Shown here: positions 54,822 through 63,181 of the stretch, one piece after another | How positions within the stretch are numbered: the stretch's first letter is position 1 | Layout of the letters: every line of letters starts with the position of its first letter | Assembly: GCF_001011035.1 (NCBI RefSeq) | Contig: NZ_CP011492.1 | Span: 4,943,001-5,007,000, forward strand | Direction of reading: 5' to 3' | Length of the DNA: 64,000 nucleotides | From: Streptomyces sp. CNQ-509 | GTDB lineage: Bacteria; Actinomycetota; Actinomycetes; Streptomycetales; Streptomycetaceae | Made by a program: the position numbers and the translations under genes | Notes under the pieces: generated by a model | Databases searched by the model: none | What the model was told of the DNA's origin: nothing | What the model saw: only the letters and a program-made list of their open reading frames with translations

Positions 54822-56396
54822 GTGGCGGTGGAAGCGGGGGGCGACGACGCGCGGCCGCCTGCGGCGGGCGCGGGCGACGCGGCACCGCTCGGTGCCGGCG
54901 CGGCAGGTGGGCCGGCGGGCGGAGGCTCCGCGGGCGGCCTGCCGCCGGAGGACGCCGAAAGGGCCACGAGGACCGCGCAGGTCCCTGCGCAGCCCGGCTC
55001 CGGGGATTCGGGCACGCGCGGTACGCCGGCGGCGGGCGAGGCGGCTGCCACGGACGTCTCGCCCGGCAGCGGTACGGCGGGCGGGCCGCCGGGGCCCGGA
55101 GAGCCGTCCGGGTCCGGTGCCGCCCGGCCCGGTGGCGAGCCGTCCGGCTCCGTCGCCCCGGGGTCAGAACCCGGCTCCGCCCCCACCCCTGAATCCGACC
55201 CCGCCGTCGAGTTCGCCCGGCGCCGTGACGGGTTCGCCGCCGGCGAAGGCGTGCCCGCCGGGGTCGCCTACTCGCCCGGCGCCTCCCGCCAGTGGGTCTC
55301 CGACGAGCTGACCCGCTCCGCCGACACCCTCGCCGCCCGCGGTGCCGCCGCGGGCGGGACGTGGCCGGCGTCGCTGTGGCGGCGCAGCCTGTACGTCATC
55401 GGCGCCGGCCTGCTCGCCCTCCTCCTCGTCATCGGGCTCACCGCCCTCGGACCCGGCTGGACCCGGGCCCGTACCGCGGCGCTGCTCGCCGCCGTGCTGA
55501 CCGCGGGACTCCTCGCCGGTGCCGCGTGGCTCAACCGCGCCCGCGGAGGGCTCCTCGCCCCCGTCGTCGGCGAGGACGGCCGGCTGTCGACCGGCCGCGT
55601 GGTGGCCGGCGCCTGGACGCTGCTCGCCGGGTACGCCCTGCTGCACCTCGCCCTCGCGCTGGCCCTCGCCGACGGCTCCGCCGCCCGCGACCGGCTCCTC
55701 GACGGCCTCGGCTGGTCCGGCTCGGGCGCCGGCCCGGGCGGCGCCGCCGGGCTCGTCGTCACCGTCGCCGCCGTGTGGGCCGCCGCCCTCGGCTCCCGCG
55801 CCGTCGTCGCGCACCGGCTCCGCAGCGGCGGGCTGACCAAGACCCGCGCCGCCCGCCCCCGCGGCGCCGACCTGCTCACCGACGACGCGGGGCGTGCCGC
55901 CGCCGTCGACGTCCAGTACGTCGTCGTCTCCGCCGCCGCCCTGCTCTTCGCCCTGGTGCAACTCGGCCGCCGGCCCGAGCAGTTGCCGGGGCTGCCCTGG
56001 GGCGTGGCCGCGCTGGTCGCGGTGAGCGCGGCGGTGCACCTGGCCGCCCGGCTCGTCGACGGCGGGCGGCCCGCCGTGCTCTCCGTCGTCCGGGTCCGCG
56101 AGCCCGGCGACCTGCACACCGCCATCCGTACCGGCGACGACATCGAGGTCCGCGGCACCGGCTTCGTGCCGCCGGGCGCCGAGTCGCCGGAGTTGCTGGC
56201 GCGGGTGGTCGTGCGGATCGGCGCCGTCCACGTGCACGTACCGCTGGTCCCCGTGCCCGGCGGTTTCGCCAACCCCGCGGCCACCCGGCTGACGGTCCCG
56301 GTGCCGGTGGACGTGGAGCCGGGCCGCACGGAGTTGCGGGTCGTCACCGCCGGAGGCGCGGAGTCCGCTCCGTACCTGCTCGACATCGTCGACTGA
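54822..56396 (+). CDS. Multi-spanning membrane protein with Gly/Pro-rich N-terminus, unknown function
   Basis: About 524 residues. Residues 1-140 are Gly/Pro/Ala/Ser-rich and probably disordered. Six to seven hydrophobic segments lie in about 190-430, for example YVIGAGLLALLLVIGLTAL, AALLAAVLTAGLLAGAAWL, YALLHLALALALA, AGLVVTVAAVWAAAL, and VQYVVVSAAALLFALV. The last 100 residues are a beta-rich domain (DDIEVRGTGFVPPGAES ... RTELRVVTAGGAESAPYLLDIVD) like IPT/TIG or cell-surface folds. A GTG at 54822 with AAGGGGG is preferred over the ATG at 54792, which has no such site. Not recognised. Confidence 0.78.
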   Translation: MAVEAGGDDARPPAAGAGDAAPLGAGAAGGPAGGGSAGGLPPEDAERATRTAQVPAQPGSGDSGTRGTPAAGEAAATDVSPGSGTAGGPPGPGEPSGSGAARPGGEPSGSVAPGSEPGSAPTPESDPAVEFARRRDGFAAGEGVPAGVAYSPGASRQWVSDELTRSADTLAARGAAAGGTWPASLWRRSLYVIGAGLLALLLVIGLTALGPGWTRARTAALLAAVLTAGLLAGAAWLNRARGGLLAPVVGEDGRLSTGRVVAGAWTLLAGYALLHLALALALADGSAARDRLLDGLGWSGSGAGPGGAAGLVVTVAAVWAAALGSRAVVAHRLRSGGLTKTRAARPRGADLLTDDAGRAAAVDVQYVVVSAAALLFALVQLGRRPEQLPGLPWGVAALVAVSAAVHLAARLVDGGRPAVLSVVRVREPGDLHTAIRTGDDIEVRGTGFVPPGAESPELLARVVVRIGAVHVHVPLVPVPGGFANPAATRLTVPVPVDVEPGRTELRVVTAGGAESAPYLLDIVD

Positions 56397-56424
56397 AGCG
56401 GACGCGAACGACCCGATCCGGTTG

Positions 56425-56441
56425 AGCGTTCACGAAACGCT
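56425..56441. promoter_or_regulatory. Inverted repeat upstream of the DoxX gene
   Basis: AGCGTT-CACGA-AACGCT, about 82 bp before the start, possibly an operator. Confidence 0.35.
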
Positions 56442-56522
56442 TTACGTATCCCCTCCCACACATGAAGTATCGGCGCCGGGGCGATCACCGGCACGGTCCA
56501 CGGCAGGAGAGGCGGACTAGAC

Positions 56523-57065
56523 ATGGCACAGGACCAAGCGTCCGGCACCACGGTTCTCGGGCGGGTGCCCCAGGGAGAGCCGCCCGGCGGCCTCCGCGCC
56601 GCCGCCGCCCGGTTCGCGCTGCTGCCGCTGCGGATCTTCCTCGGCATCACGTTCGTCTACGCCGGCTTCGACAAGCTCACCGACGACGCGTTCCTCGACT
56701 CCAGCGGCCCCGGCTCGCTGCACGACACCCTGGACACCCTGCCCGACGTCGCCATCCCGGCGCTGGTGGACCTGGCGCAGCAGGCGCCGGCGGAGTTCGG
56801 GATCGCCATCTCGCTCGGCGAGATCGCGGTGGGGCTCGGCACGCTCGCCGGGCTGTGGGCGCGGCTGGCGGCGGCCGGCGGTGCGCTGCTGTCGATGACG
56901 CTGTGGTTCACGATGAGCTGGTCGGCGGACCCGTACTACTACGGCCAGGACCTGCCGTACATGATCGCGTGGATCCCGCTGATCCTGGCGGGCGCGCCGT
57001 ACTGGTCGCTGGACTCGGTGCTCGCCGTCCGCCGCCGCAGGAAGGGCCAGCAGCTCTTCGCCTAG
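56523..57065 (+). CDS. DoxX-family membrane protein
   Basis: A 180-residue four-helix membrane protein. LLPLRIFLGITFVYAGFDKLTDDAFLD is the first helix and conserved G-x-x-K-L turn. IAISLGEIAVGLGTLAGLWARLAA and AGGALLSMTLWFTMSWSADPYYYGQDLPYMIAW are helices 2-3 and following loop, and the fourth is ILAGAPYW. In mycobacteria DoxX joins SodA and SseA in a membrane oxidoreductase complex; no such partner is nearby. It may relate to quinone or thiol redox stress. It is flanked by an AGCGTT palindrome. Confidence 0.88.
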   Translation: MAQDQASGTTVLGRVPQGEPPGGLRAAAARFALLPLRIFLGITFVYAGFDKLTDDAFLDSSGPGSLHDTLDTLPDVAIPALVDLAQQAPAEFGIAISLGEIAVGLGTLAGLWARLAAAGGALLSMTLWFTMSWSADPYYYGQDLPYMIAWIPLILAGAPYWSLDSVLAVRRRRKGQQLFA

Positions 57066-57115
57066 CACGGGCCCTCCGGCGTCCGCGCCGGATCACGCAC
57101 GCGCCCTCCCCGCCG

Positions 57116-57580
57116 CTACGCCCGGCTCCCCGGCCCGCGCCGCCGGCCGCCCGCGTCCACGTCCCCGTCCGCACCCGAACCGTCCGCACCCGAACCGTCC
57201 GCACCCGAATCGTCCGCACCCGAGCCGTCCGCACCGAAGTCGTGCGCGCCCGGGCCGTCCGCGTCCCGGGTGCCGAAGCGTGCGTCGTACGTCCCGCGCA
57301 GCTCGTCCATCGGCAGCCCCCGCAGGTCCGCACCCACGTCCACGTCCCGGTCCCGCGCCGCAGCCGCGCGCGCCTCCCGCGCCCGCCGGCGTGCGCGGCG
57401 CGCGCCGTAGCCGACGGCGGCGACCAGCCCGGCCAGCGCGAGCCCCGGCGGCACCACGACCAGCGGCACCCAGTCCGGCTGCCGCAGCGCGTCCGCCGCG
57501 TCGAGCAGGGCGAACGCCGCGCCCGAGAGCAGCACGAGCCCGGCGACGAGCTTCGCGGGCTCGAACCTATGACGCCGCAC
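57116..57580 (-). CDS. Small membrane protein with a 5-residue tandem-repeat tail
   Basis: A 154-residue protein. Two hydrophobic helices (about 10-28, LVAGLVLLSGAAFALLDAA, and 40-58) are followed by a basic stretch (RRARRRAREARAAAARD), then DLRGLPMDELRGTYDARFG. The tail consists of repeats of SGADG, encoded by five 15-bp DNA units, and ends basic. Its start overlaps the end of the PspC gene by 14 bp, so it is coupled to it. Function is unknown, possibly with PspC in envelope stress. Confidence 0.75.
   Translation of the reverse strand: MRRHRFEPAKLVAGLVLLSGAAFALLDAADALRQPDWVPLVVVPPGLALAGLVAAVGYGARRARRRAREARAAAARDRDVDVGADLRGLPMDELRGTYDARFGTRDADGPGAHDFGADGSGADDSGADGSGADGSGADGDVDAGGRRRGPGSRA
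57166..57240. repeat. 15-bp minisatellite, five units
   Basis: Unit CGTCCGCACCCGAAC; the first two copies are identical, the third differs at one base, the fourth at one, the fifth is degenerate. It lies inside the coding region at 57116-57580 and does not break the frame. Copy number probably varies among strains. Confidence 0.85.
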
Positions 57581-58934
57581 GCTGGACCTCCAACTGCCCG
57601 ATCGAGACCGTCAGGTCCAGCACCAGCGTCCCCTTCGGCCCTCCGGACCCGCCGGCCGTGGGCTCCAGCACCGTCGTGCGCTCCTGCCGCGGGGAGACGT
57701 CGATGTCGCTCTCGCCGGGGTCCTCGGTGGCCGTGGTGGGCGGGAGCTGCATGTCGCCGATGTCGACCCGGGAGTGCACCTCCACGCGTACGTCGTCGGG
57801 GACCCGGACCGTCAGTTGGCCCAGGCCCACCTGGGCCGCCGTCTCGACCCGCCGGTCCTTGCCCGGATCGATCCTGCTGAGGTCGAGCCGGGCCTCGCCG
57901 CTGCCCAGCTCGTACCGGTCGCGCACGTCCGCGGCCGCCGCCGGCTGCCAGTTCCGCGTGCCCCACTCCGCCGTGACGGTGTCGGGCAGCCACAGCGCGA
58001 CGGCCAGCAGGACGGTCGTCAGCAGCGCCCAGAAGGCGGTGCCGCCGCCGGTGCGGCCGATCCAGGCGCTGAGCGTGAAGCCCGCGCCGAAGACGGCCAG
58101 CGCGCTGCCCAGGCCGTACGCCAGGGTGGTGCCCAGCGGCTCCGCGCCCCAGGTGGCGTTCATGACGACGGCGCAGGTGCCGGCGGCGGCGAGGAACGTC
58201 CAGCCGCCGATGCCGGCCGCCTCGTGCTCGTCCGGGCCGCCGCCCGACGGCGCCCCCTTCTGCGTGCGGGAGCCGGTGCCCGGCGGTCCGCCCGGCGCCG
58301 CGTCCTCCGCGTCCTGGCCGTCGTCGGGGCCCCAGAGGTAGGGCGGGAAGTCGCCGTCCTTGGTGAGCGGGTCGCGCCACCACGACGGGGAGTACGGCAC
58401 AGGCGGCGGCGCGGTCTCCGGCGGGGCCTCGGCCACGGCGTGGGCGGTGGCGTCGTCCACCGGGACGCCGTCGGCGGCCAGCTCCTCCGCCGCCCGGCGG
58501 TGGTGCGACCAGTAGGCGGCGCCGCCGAGGCAGAGGAGCAGCAGGGCGGCGAAGAAGTGGGTGTCGGTCGAGTTCAGCACGGAGAGGAAGAGGCCGCAGC
58601 CGACGATGGCGAACAGCAGCGCCGTCAGCGCCGGGCCCTCGACCCGGCCGGACAGCAGCCTGCGGCCCTCGCTGTCGTCCTCCCCGTCCAGCGGCATCAG
58701 CAGCCAGGCGAAGCCGTACGCGACGAGGCCGAGGCCGCCGGTGGCGGTGAGCACGCCGAGGACGACGCGGAAGATGACGGGGTCCATGCCGAAGAACTGG
58801 CCGAGGCCGCCGCAGACGCCGCCGACGACCTTGTAGCGGCGGCTGCGCCGCAGTCGCGGCCGGGCGGGTGGCCCTTCGGGCGCCCCCGGCGCCGGGTCCG
58901 CGGCGGCGTCCGCGCCGGGGCTCCTGTCCGTCAT
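57567..58934 (-). CDS. PspC-domain membrane protein
   Basis: A 455-residue envelope-stress-type protein. The N-terminal PspC domain (about residues 28-85) is RRSRRYKVVGGVCGGLGQFFGMDP followed by a helix. More helices follow (LTALLFAIVGCGLFL, FFAALLLLCLGGAAYW), then a Pro/Gly-rich loop (190-260) and more helices (AFWALLTTVLLAVALWL). The C-terminus (about 330-455) is a beta-sheet domain, VGLGQLTVRVPDDVRVEVHSRVDIGDMQL, of the cell-wall-active-antibiotics-response type seen in LiaF. It is divergent from the PspC-kinase gene at 59294, typical of LiaF/S/R-like systems. Confidence 0.88.
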   Translation of the reverse strand: MTDRSPGADAAADPAPGAPEGPPARPRLRRSRRYKVVGGVCGGLGQFFGMDPVIFRVVLGVLTATGGLGLVAYGFAWLLMPLDGEDDSEGRRLLSGRVEGPALTALLFAIVGCGLFLSVLNSTDTHFFAALLLLCLGGAAYWSHHRRAAEELAADGVPVDDATAHAVAEAPPETAPPPVPYSPSWWRDPLTKDGDFPPYLWGPDDGQDAEDAAPGGPPGTGSRTQKGAPSGGGPDEHEAAGIGGWTFLAAAGTCAVVMNATWGAEPLGTTLAYGLGSALAVFGAGFTLSAWIGRTGGGTAFWALLTTVLLAVALWLPDTVTAEWGTRNWQPAAAADVRDRYELGSGEARLDLSRIDPGKDRRVETAAQVGLGQLTVRVPDDVRVEVHSRVDIGDMQLPPTTATEDPGESDIDVSPRQERTTVLEPTAGGSGGPKGTLVLDLTVSIGQLEVQRAAS

Positions 58935-59293
58935 GAGTCCATCGTGGCGCACGGTACGGCAGCGCGGGAGCCGGGAAATCCCCGATGTCCCCCTGAAATC
59001 GTCCGCGGCCAACTCGTCTGGGATCCGGGATACGTCAGGGGCGCCCCTGATGCGGGGCGCCCTCGGCCATGATGTGCTCGTCAGTGTGACGATGCATGGC
59101 TTGACGTCCTCCCTCGGCGTGAGGGATTCCAACCCGCCGAACCACGTGGCAGGTTGAGTTTCGCGGTGCACCGGCCCGGCAGCCCAAGCCCTTCCCGCGC
59201 CGTAACCGCCCGCCCGGCGGCCAGCCCCTGCGGCTTGGCTGTCGCCGCTGAGGCATTGTGGACAATATCACGAGAAAGACGTAGGAAGAGGCG
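58935..59293. promoter_or_regulatory. PspC / PspC-kinase divergent regulatory region
   Basis: 359 bp without a gene. GC content dips near 59090-59110 (ATGATGTGCTCGTCAGTGTG). Autoregulation by the response regulator is typical for this type of system, but no clear palindrome was found by eye. Confidence 0.45.
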
Positions 59294-60595
59294 ATGACCG
59301 CCCCCACCGCCGCGCCCGCCTCCGAGGGCGCCGCCCCGCCCGGCGGCCCGTACGACCCGTACGAGCGGCCCGTCCGGCGCCTGTACCGCAGCGCCGACGG
59401 GCGCTGGCTCGGCGGCGTCGCGCGCGGCCTCGCCGGGCACCTCGGGCTGCCGGTGTCGTGGGTGCGGATCGTCTTCGTCGGCCTGCTCATGGCGAACGGC
59501 CTGGGCGTGCTGCTGTACGCGGTCTTCTGGTTCGTCGTCCCGCTCGGCCAGGGCGGCAGGGCGGAGAAGCCGCTCGTCGACGTCGACGCCGACGGGCGCA
59601 AGCGGCTCCGCAAGCCCGACAAGGGGCAACTGCTCGCCCTCCTCGCCCTGCTCATCGGCGCCGGTATCTTCGCCGGCAGCCTGGACCTGGGCCGCTCCAA
59701 CGCCTTCGTCTGGCCGCTGCTGCTCATCGGCGCCGGTGTGGCCCTGGTCTGGCGGCAGGCGGACAACGCGCGGCGGGCGAAGTGGGCGGCGGTCACGCGG
59801 CGCACGAAGTTCCTGCCGCTGGCGCGCGGCGCGGCCGGGGTGCTGCTGGTCGGGGCGGGGGTCAGCGCGATATTCGTCATGCAGGGCTCCACGCGGCACA
59901 TCGGCGCGGTGGTGCAGGCGTCGCTCGCGGTGCTGGTGGGCGTGGCGCTGCTGGCGGGGCCTTGGCTCGTACGGATGGTGCAGGACCTGTCCGAGGAGCG
60001 GCTGATGCGCATCCGGGCGCAGGAGCGCGCGGAGGTCGCCGCCCACGTCCACGACTCCGTCCTGCACACCCTCACGCTCATCCAGCGCAACGCGGACAAC
60101 GCCGGCGAGGTGCGCAAGCTGGCCCGCGCGCAGGAGCGGGAGCTGCGCACCTGGCTCTACAAGCCTGAGGGGACCGGCAAGGACGAGGAGGACGGGGCGG
60201 GGCCCGGGACGCTCGCCGAGGGGGTGCGCAGGACGGCGGCGGAGGTGGAGGACCACCACGGGGTGCCGGTGGAGGTGGTGTGCGTCGGCGACTGCCCGCT
60301 GGACGACAAGCTGAGCGCGCAGTTGCAGGCGGCGCGTGAGGCGATGGTGAACGCGGCCAAGTACGGTGGCGAGGCGGGGCCGGTGCAGGTCTTCGCGGAG
60401 GTCGAGGGGCGGCAGGTCTTCATCTCGGTGAAGGACCGCGGCCCCGGCTTCGATCCCGACGCGGTCCCGGCCGACAGAATGGGCGTACGCGAGTCCATCA
60501 TCGGCAGGATGGAGCGCAACGGCGGCACCGCCCGGCTGCGCACGCCGGCGGGCGGGGGCACCGAGGTGGAGCTGGAGATGGAGCGCGCGGAGTGA
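59294..60595 (+). CDS. PspC-domain sensor histidine kinase
   Basis: A 433-residue membrane kinase. A PspC domain (RLYRSADGRWLGGVARGLAGHLG) begins it, then several helices up to about residue 235. The HisKA_3-type dimerisation segment has the phospho-acceptor His in AAHVHDSVLHTLTLIQRNA. The ATPase domain shows AREAMVNAAKYGG (N-box), VKDRGPGFDPDAV (G1), MGVRESIIGRMERNGG, and GGGTEVELEM. It pairs with the LuxR-type regulator 40 bp downstream and faces the PspC protein. Such LiaSR/VraSR-like systems sense cell-wall damage. Upstream 360 bp holds the shared regulatory region. Confidence 0.93.
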   Translation: MTAPTAAPASEGAAPPGGPYDPYERPVRRLYRSADGRWLGGVARGLAGHLGLPVSWVRIVFVGLLMANGLGVLLYAVFWFVVPLGQGGRAEKPLVDVDADGRKRLRKPDKGQLLALLALLIGAGIFAGSLDLGRSNAFVWPLLLIGAGVALVWRQADNARRAKWAAVTRRTKFLPLARGAAGVLLVGAGVSAIFVMQGSTRHIGAVVQASLAVLVGVALLAGPWLVRMVQDLSEERLMRIRAQERAEVAAHVHDSVLHTLTLIQRNADNAGEVRKLARAQERELRTWLYKPEGTGKDEEDGAGPGTLAEGVRRTAAEVEDHHGVPVEVVCVGDCPLDDKLSAQLQAAREAMVNAAKYGGEAGPVQVFAEVEGRQVFISVKDRGPGFDPDAVPADRMGVRESIIGRMERNGGTARLRTPAGGGTEVELEMERAE

Positions 60596-60635
60596 GCGCG
60601 TACGCGGACGCGGTGGGCGCAGTGAGGAGCGGACG

Positions 60636-61391
60636 ATGACGGACGACGCAGCGGGCGGCACACCGGCGGCGGGGACCCCGGCGGCCGGGATCCGGGCGAG
60701 CGGCGCGGGCCCGGAGGGGGGCCGCCGGGTACGGGTCGTGCTCGTCGACGACCACCGCATGTTCCGGGCCGGGGTGCAGGCGGAGATCGGGGTGACCGAC
60801 GAGACCGGCGTCGAGGTCGTCGGCGAGGCGGCGGACGTCGAGCAGGCCGTCACGGTGATCACCGCCACCCGCCCCGAGGTCGTGCTGCTCGACGTGCACC
60901 TGCCGGGCGGCGGCGGCGTCGAGGTACTGCGCCGGTGCTCCGGGCTGATGGGGGAGTCGCCGAGCGGCGAGGCGCCGGTGCGCTTCCTCGCGCTGTCGGT
61001 GTCGGACGCCGCCGAGGACGTCATCGGCGTCATCCGCGGCGGCGCGCGCGGGTACGTGACGAAGACCATCACAGGCACGGACCTCGTCGACGCGATCTTC
61101 CGGGTCTCGGAGGGCGACGCGGTGTTCTCGCCGCGGCTCGCCGGCTTCGTCCTCGACGCCTTCGCGTCGACGGACGCGCCGCCGGTGGACGAGGACCTGG
61201 ACCGGCTGACGCAGCGGGAGCGGGAGGTGCTGCGGCTGATCGCCCGGGGGTACGCGTACAAGGAAGTGGCGAAGCAGCTCTACATCTCCGTGAAGACCGT
61301 CGAATCGCACGTCTCGGCGGTGCTGCGCAAGCTCCAGTTGTCGAACCGGCACGAGCTGACACGCTGGGCGACGGCCCGCCGCCTGGTCTGA
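60636..61391 (+). CDS. LuxR-family (NarL-type) response regulator
   Basis: A 251-residue response regulator, partner of the kinase just upstream. A disordered N-terminus (1-30) precedes the receiver: VRVVLVDDHRMFRAGVQAEIG, with phospho-acceptor Asp in VVLLDVHLPGGGGVEVL, and Lys in YVTKTITG. The C-terminal LuxR helix-turn-helix is LTQREREVLRLIARGYAYKEVAKQLYISVKTVESHVSAVLRKL, cited in part as REREVLRLIARGYAYKEVAK. A 14-residue longer loop (MGESPSGEAPVRF) lies in the receiver. The ATG is 40 bp after the kinase stop. Confidence 0.93.
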   Translation: MTDDAAGGTPAAGTPAAGIRASGAGPEGGRRVRVVLVDDHRMFRAGVQAEIGVTDETGVEVVGEAADVEQAVTVITATRPEVVLLDVHLPGGGGVEVLRRCSGLMGESPSGEAPVRFLALSVSDAAEDVIGVIRGGARGYVTKTITGTDLVDAIFRVSEGDAVFSPRLAGFVLDAFASTDAPPVDEDLDRLTQREREVLRLIARGYAYKEVAKQLYISVKTVESHVSAVLRKLQLSNRHELTRWATARRLV

Positions 61392-61419
61392 CGGGCCGCC
61401 CCCGCGCGCCTCCCCCCGC

Positions 61420-62448
61420 TCAGGCGGGACGTACCGCCGTCACGAACGGCATCGAGTCCACCGGCGCGTAGCGCACGGTCGCCCCCGGCCGGGGCGCGTG
61501 GATGATCTGGCCGCCGCCCGCGTAGATGCCGACGTGGCTGAGGCCGGAGTAGTAGAAGACCAGGTCCCCGGGCGCCAGCGCGGAGCGCGGTACGGTGCTG
61601 CCCGCCGCGGCCTGGGTGTAGGTCGTACGGGGCAGGGAGACGCCCGCAGCGCCCCAGGCGGCCTGGGTGAGCCCCGAGCAGTCGAAGGCGGCGGGGCCGA
61701 CGGCGCCCCAGACGTACGGGCTGCCGACCGCGCCCTGGGCGTACGACACGGCGCGCGCGGCCCGGGCGTTCGGCGCCTGCACCGGGCCGCGCGGGGCGCC
61801 GCGCGCCGCCCGGTCGCCCGCCGCGCCGCCGTGCCCGTCGGCGCCGAGGACGGCGTCGCGCTGGTCGGCGGTGAGGGTGTCGAGCAGCCCGCGGGCCTCG
61901 GTGAGCTTGTCCTCGATCGCGCTCTTGTGCCGCTTCAGCTCCGCCCGCGCGTCCTTCAGTTCCGCCAGCCGGTCGCGGGCCTCCGCGCGCACCTGCTCCA
62001 CCTCCCGTAACCGGTGCCCGACGCCTTCGAGCGCGGTGGCCTGCCTGTTGCCGACCCGTTCGAGGAGGGCGGCCCGGCGCAGGTAGTCCTCCGGCGCGGC
62101 GGAGAGGGCGAGCTGCACGGTGGCGTCGGCGGTGCCGTTGCGGTACTGCGCGGTGGCGAAGGAGCCGAGCGCGTTGCGGGCGTCGTTGAGCCGCGCGGTC
62201 TTGCGGGCTGCCTCGTCGCGGAGGTCGTCCAGGGTCCGTTCGGTACGGTCCGCCTTCTCCTTGACGCCGTTGTACTCCTCGACGGTCCGCTCGGCCTCGT
62301 GGTGCAGCCGGTCGACCCTGGCCCTGACCCCCGCGGGGGTCGGCTGCGGGTCGGCGTGCGCGAAGCCGCCGAGCGCGGTGGCGGTGGCGGTGCCGACGAG
62401 CACGATCGCCCCGGCGGTACGGGCCCTGGTCCTTCTGTGGGACGCCAC
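61420..62448 (-). CDS. Secreted NlpC/P60 (C40) cell-wall hydrolase with coiled coil
   Basis: A 342-residue exported endopeptidase that cleaves stem-peptide bonds of peptidoglycan. A Sec signal (about residues 5-30, AGAIVLVGTATATALGGFAHA) precedes a coiled coil (about 45-195, with ARVDRLHHEAERTVEEYNGV). The C-terminal NlpC/P60 domain has catalytic Cys in FDCSGLTQAAW, His in SHVGIYAGGG, and a third polar residue HAPRPG. The GTG at 62448 fits a GGGGTGA site eight bases upstream. A GTG at 62460 is the alternative. It resembles RipA-like enzymes; a 15-bp leader hairpin lies just upstream. Confidence 0.9.
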   Translation of the reverse strand: MASHRRTRARTAGAIVLVGTATATALGGFAHADPQPTPAGVRARVDRLHHEAERTVEEYNGVKEKADRTERTLDDLRDEAARKTARLNDARNALGSFATAQYRNGTADATVQLALSAAPEDYLRRAALLERVGNRQATALEGVGHRLREVEQVRAEARDRLAELKDARAELKRHKSAIEDKLTEARGLLDTLTADQRDAVLGADGHGGAAGDRAARGAPRGPVQAPNARAARAVSYAQGAVGSPYVWGAVGPAAFDCSGLTQAAWGAAGVSLPRTTYTQAAAGSTVPRSALAPGDLVFYYSGLSHVGIYAGGGQIIHAPRPGATVRYAPVDSMPFVTAVRPA

Positions 62449-62474
62449 TCGGGCGTTCACCCCTTCCTTGCGCT

Positions 62475-62512
62475 CCGGCGGCGGCCCGCACGGGGGAGCG
62501 GGCCGCCGCCGG
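62475..62512 (-). promoter_or_regulatory. 15-bp hairpin in the leader of the NlpC/P60 gene
   Basis: CCGGCGGCGGCCCGC pairs exactly with its complement around an 8-base loop. In the message it ends about a dozen bases before the ribosome-binding site of the hydrolase, so it may attenuate transcription or shield translation. No riboswitch (including the ydaO type) was recognised in the 250 bp before it. Confidence 0.6.
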
Positions 62513-62770
62513 CTCTCGGCGGAGGCGGCCGGCGGCCGCGCCGGTGACGCGGGCGGCGGTGAGAAGCCGACCACCTGAGCGGAGACGCTAAGCCGAGGGC
62601 GCGCCGCGAGAGGAGGGGATGAAAGAGACTTACCGGACCTGCCTGGCGGTGACAAATCGTGATCAGATGAACACGGTGAAGTGATCTGCGGGTTGGCATC
62701 CGTGACCGATGTTCCGGAAGTGGTCGCCCCCATTGGGGCGAGCTGTTACGGACCGCTACGCTCCCGTCTC
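62513..62770. promoter_or_regulatory. Divergent promoter region, NlpC/P60 gene and small membrane gene
   Basis: A candidate promoter for the hydrolase, reading leftward, is TTGTCA-N16-GTAAGT around 62625-62655. CGCCCC-CATT-GGGGCG lies near 62727-62742. The ATG of the membrane gene (62771) has no Shine-Dalgarno and may be leaderless. Confidence 0.45.
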
Positions 62771-63124
62771 ATGGATGTACTCATCAACCTCTTCGTCGCC
62801 TCGCACATCATCGGTGTCGCCGCACTGCTGGGCGGCTGGCTCACCCAGTTGAAGTCGTTGAGCACGGGCGACGTGCGCATCGCGCCCTCGATGGTGCACG
62901 GCGCGCTGGTCATGCTGGTGACCGGATTCATCCTCGTCGGCCTCAACGAGGCCGATGACGTGGAACTCAATCAGACGAAGATCAGCGTCAAGAGCCTGAT
63001 CCTGATAGCCATCCTCGTCGCGGTCTTCATCAAGCGGAAGGAAGAGCGCATCCCGAAGCCCTACTTCGCCGCCATCGGACTCCTGACCATGGCCAACGTC
63101 GTCATCGCCACCACCTGGACCTGA
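62771..63124 (+). CDS. Small integral membrane protein (117 aa)
   Basis: About four hydrophobic segments: LFVASHIIGVAALLGGWL, VHGALVMLVTGFILVGL, LILIAILVAVFI, and PYFAAIGLLTMANVVIAT, with a basic loop KRKEERIPK. The pattern, with a His in the first helix (ASHIIGVAALLGG), resembles small actinobacterial membrane proteins of unknown function found beside cell-wall hydrolases. No ribosome-binding site precedes the ATG; a leaderless transcript is possible. It lies between two NlpC/P60 genes on the other strand, and ends 57 bp before the next. Confidence 0.78.
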   Translation: MDVLINLFVASHIIGVAALLGGWLTQLKSLSTGDVRIAPSMVHGALVMLVTGFILVGLNEADDVELNQTKISVKSLILIAILVAVFIKRKEERIPKPYFAAIGLLTMANVVIATTWT

Positions 63125-63181
63125 GGGCGGTACCGTTCTTCCGGCCCTCGGAACCCCTGCAACGACCTGCAACCCACGCCT

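Noticed and set aside
57166-57240. CRISPR-like direct repeats
   Set aside because: Units are contiguous without spacers, coding and in frame, so a minisatellite.
62513-62770. c-di-AMP (ydaO) riboswitch upstream of the NlpC/P60 gene
   Set aside because: Conserved blocks of that RNA could not be found by eye on either strand.
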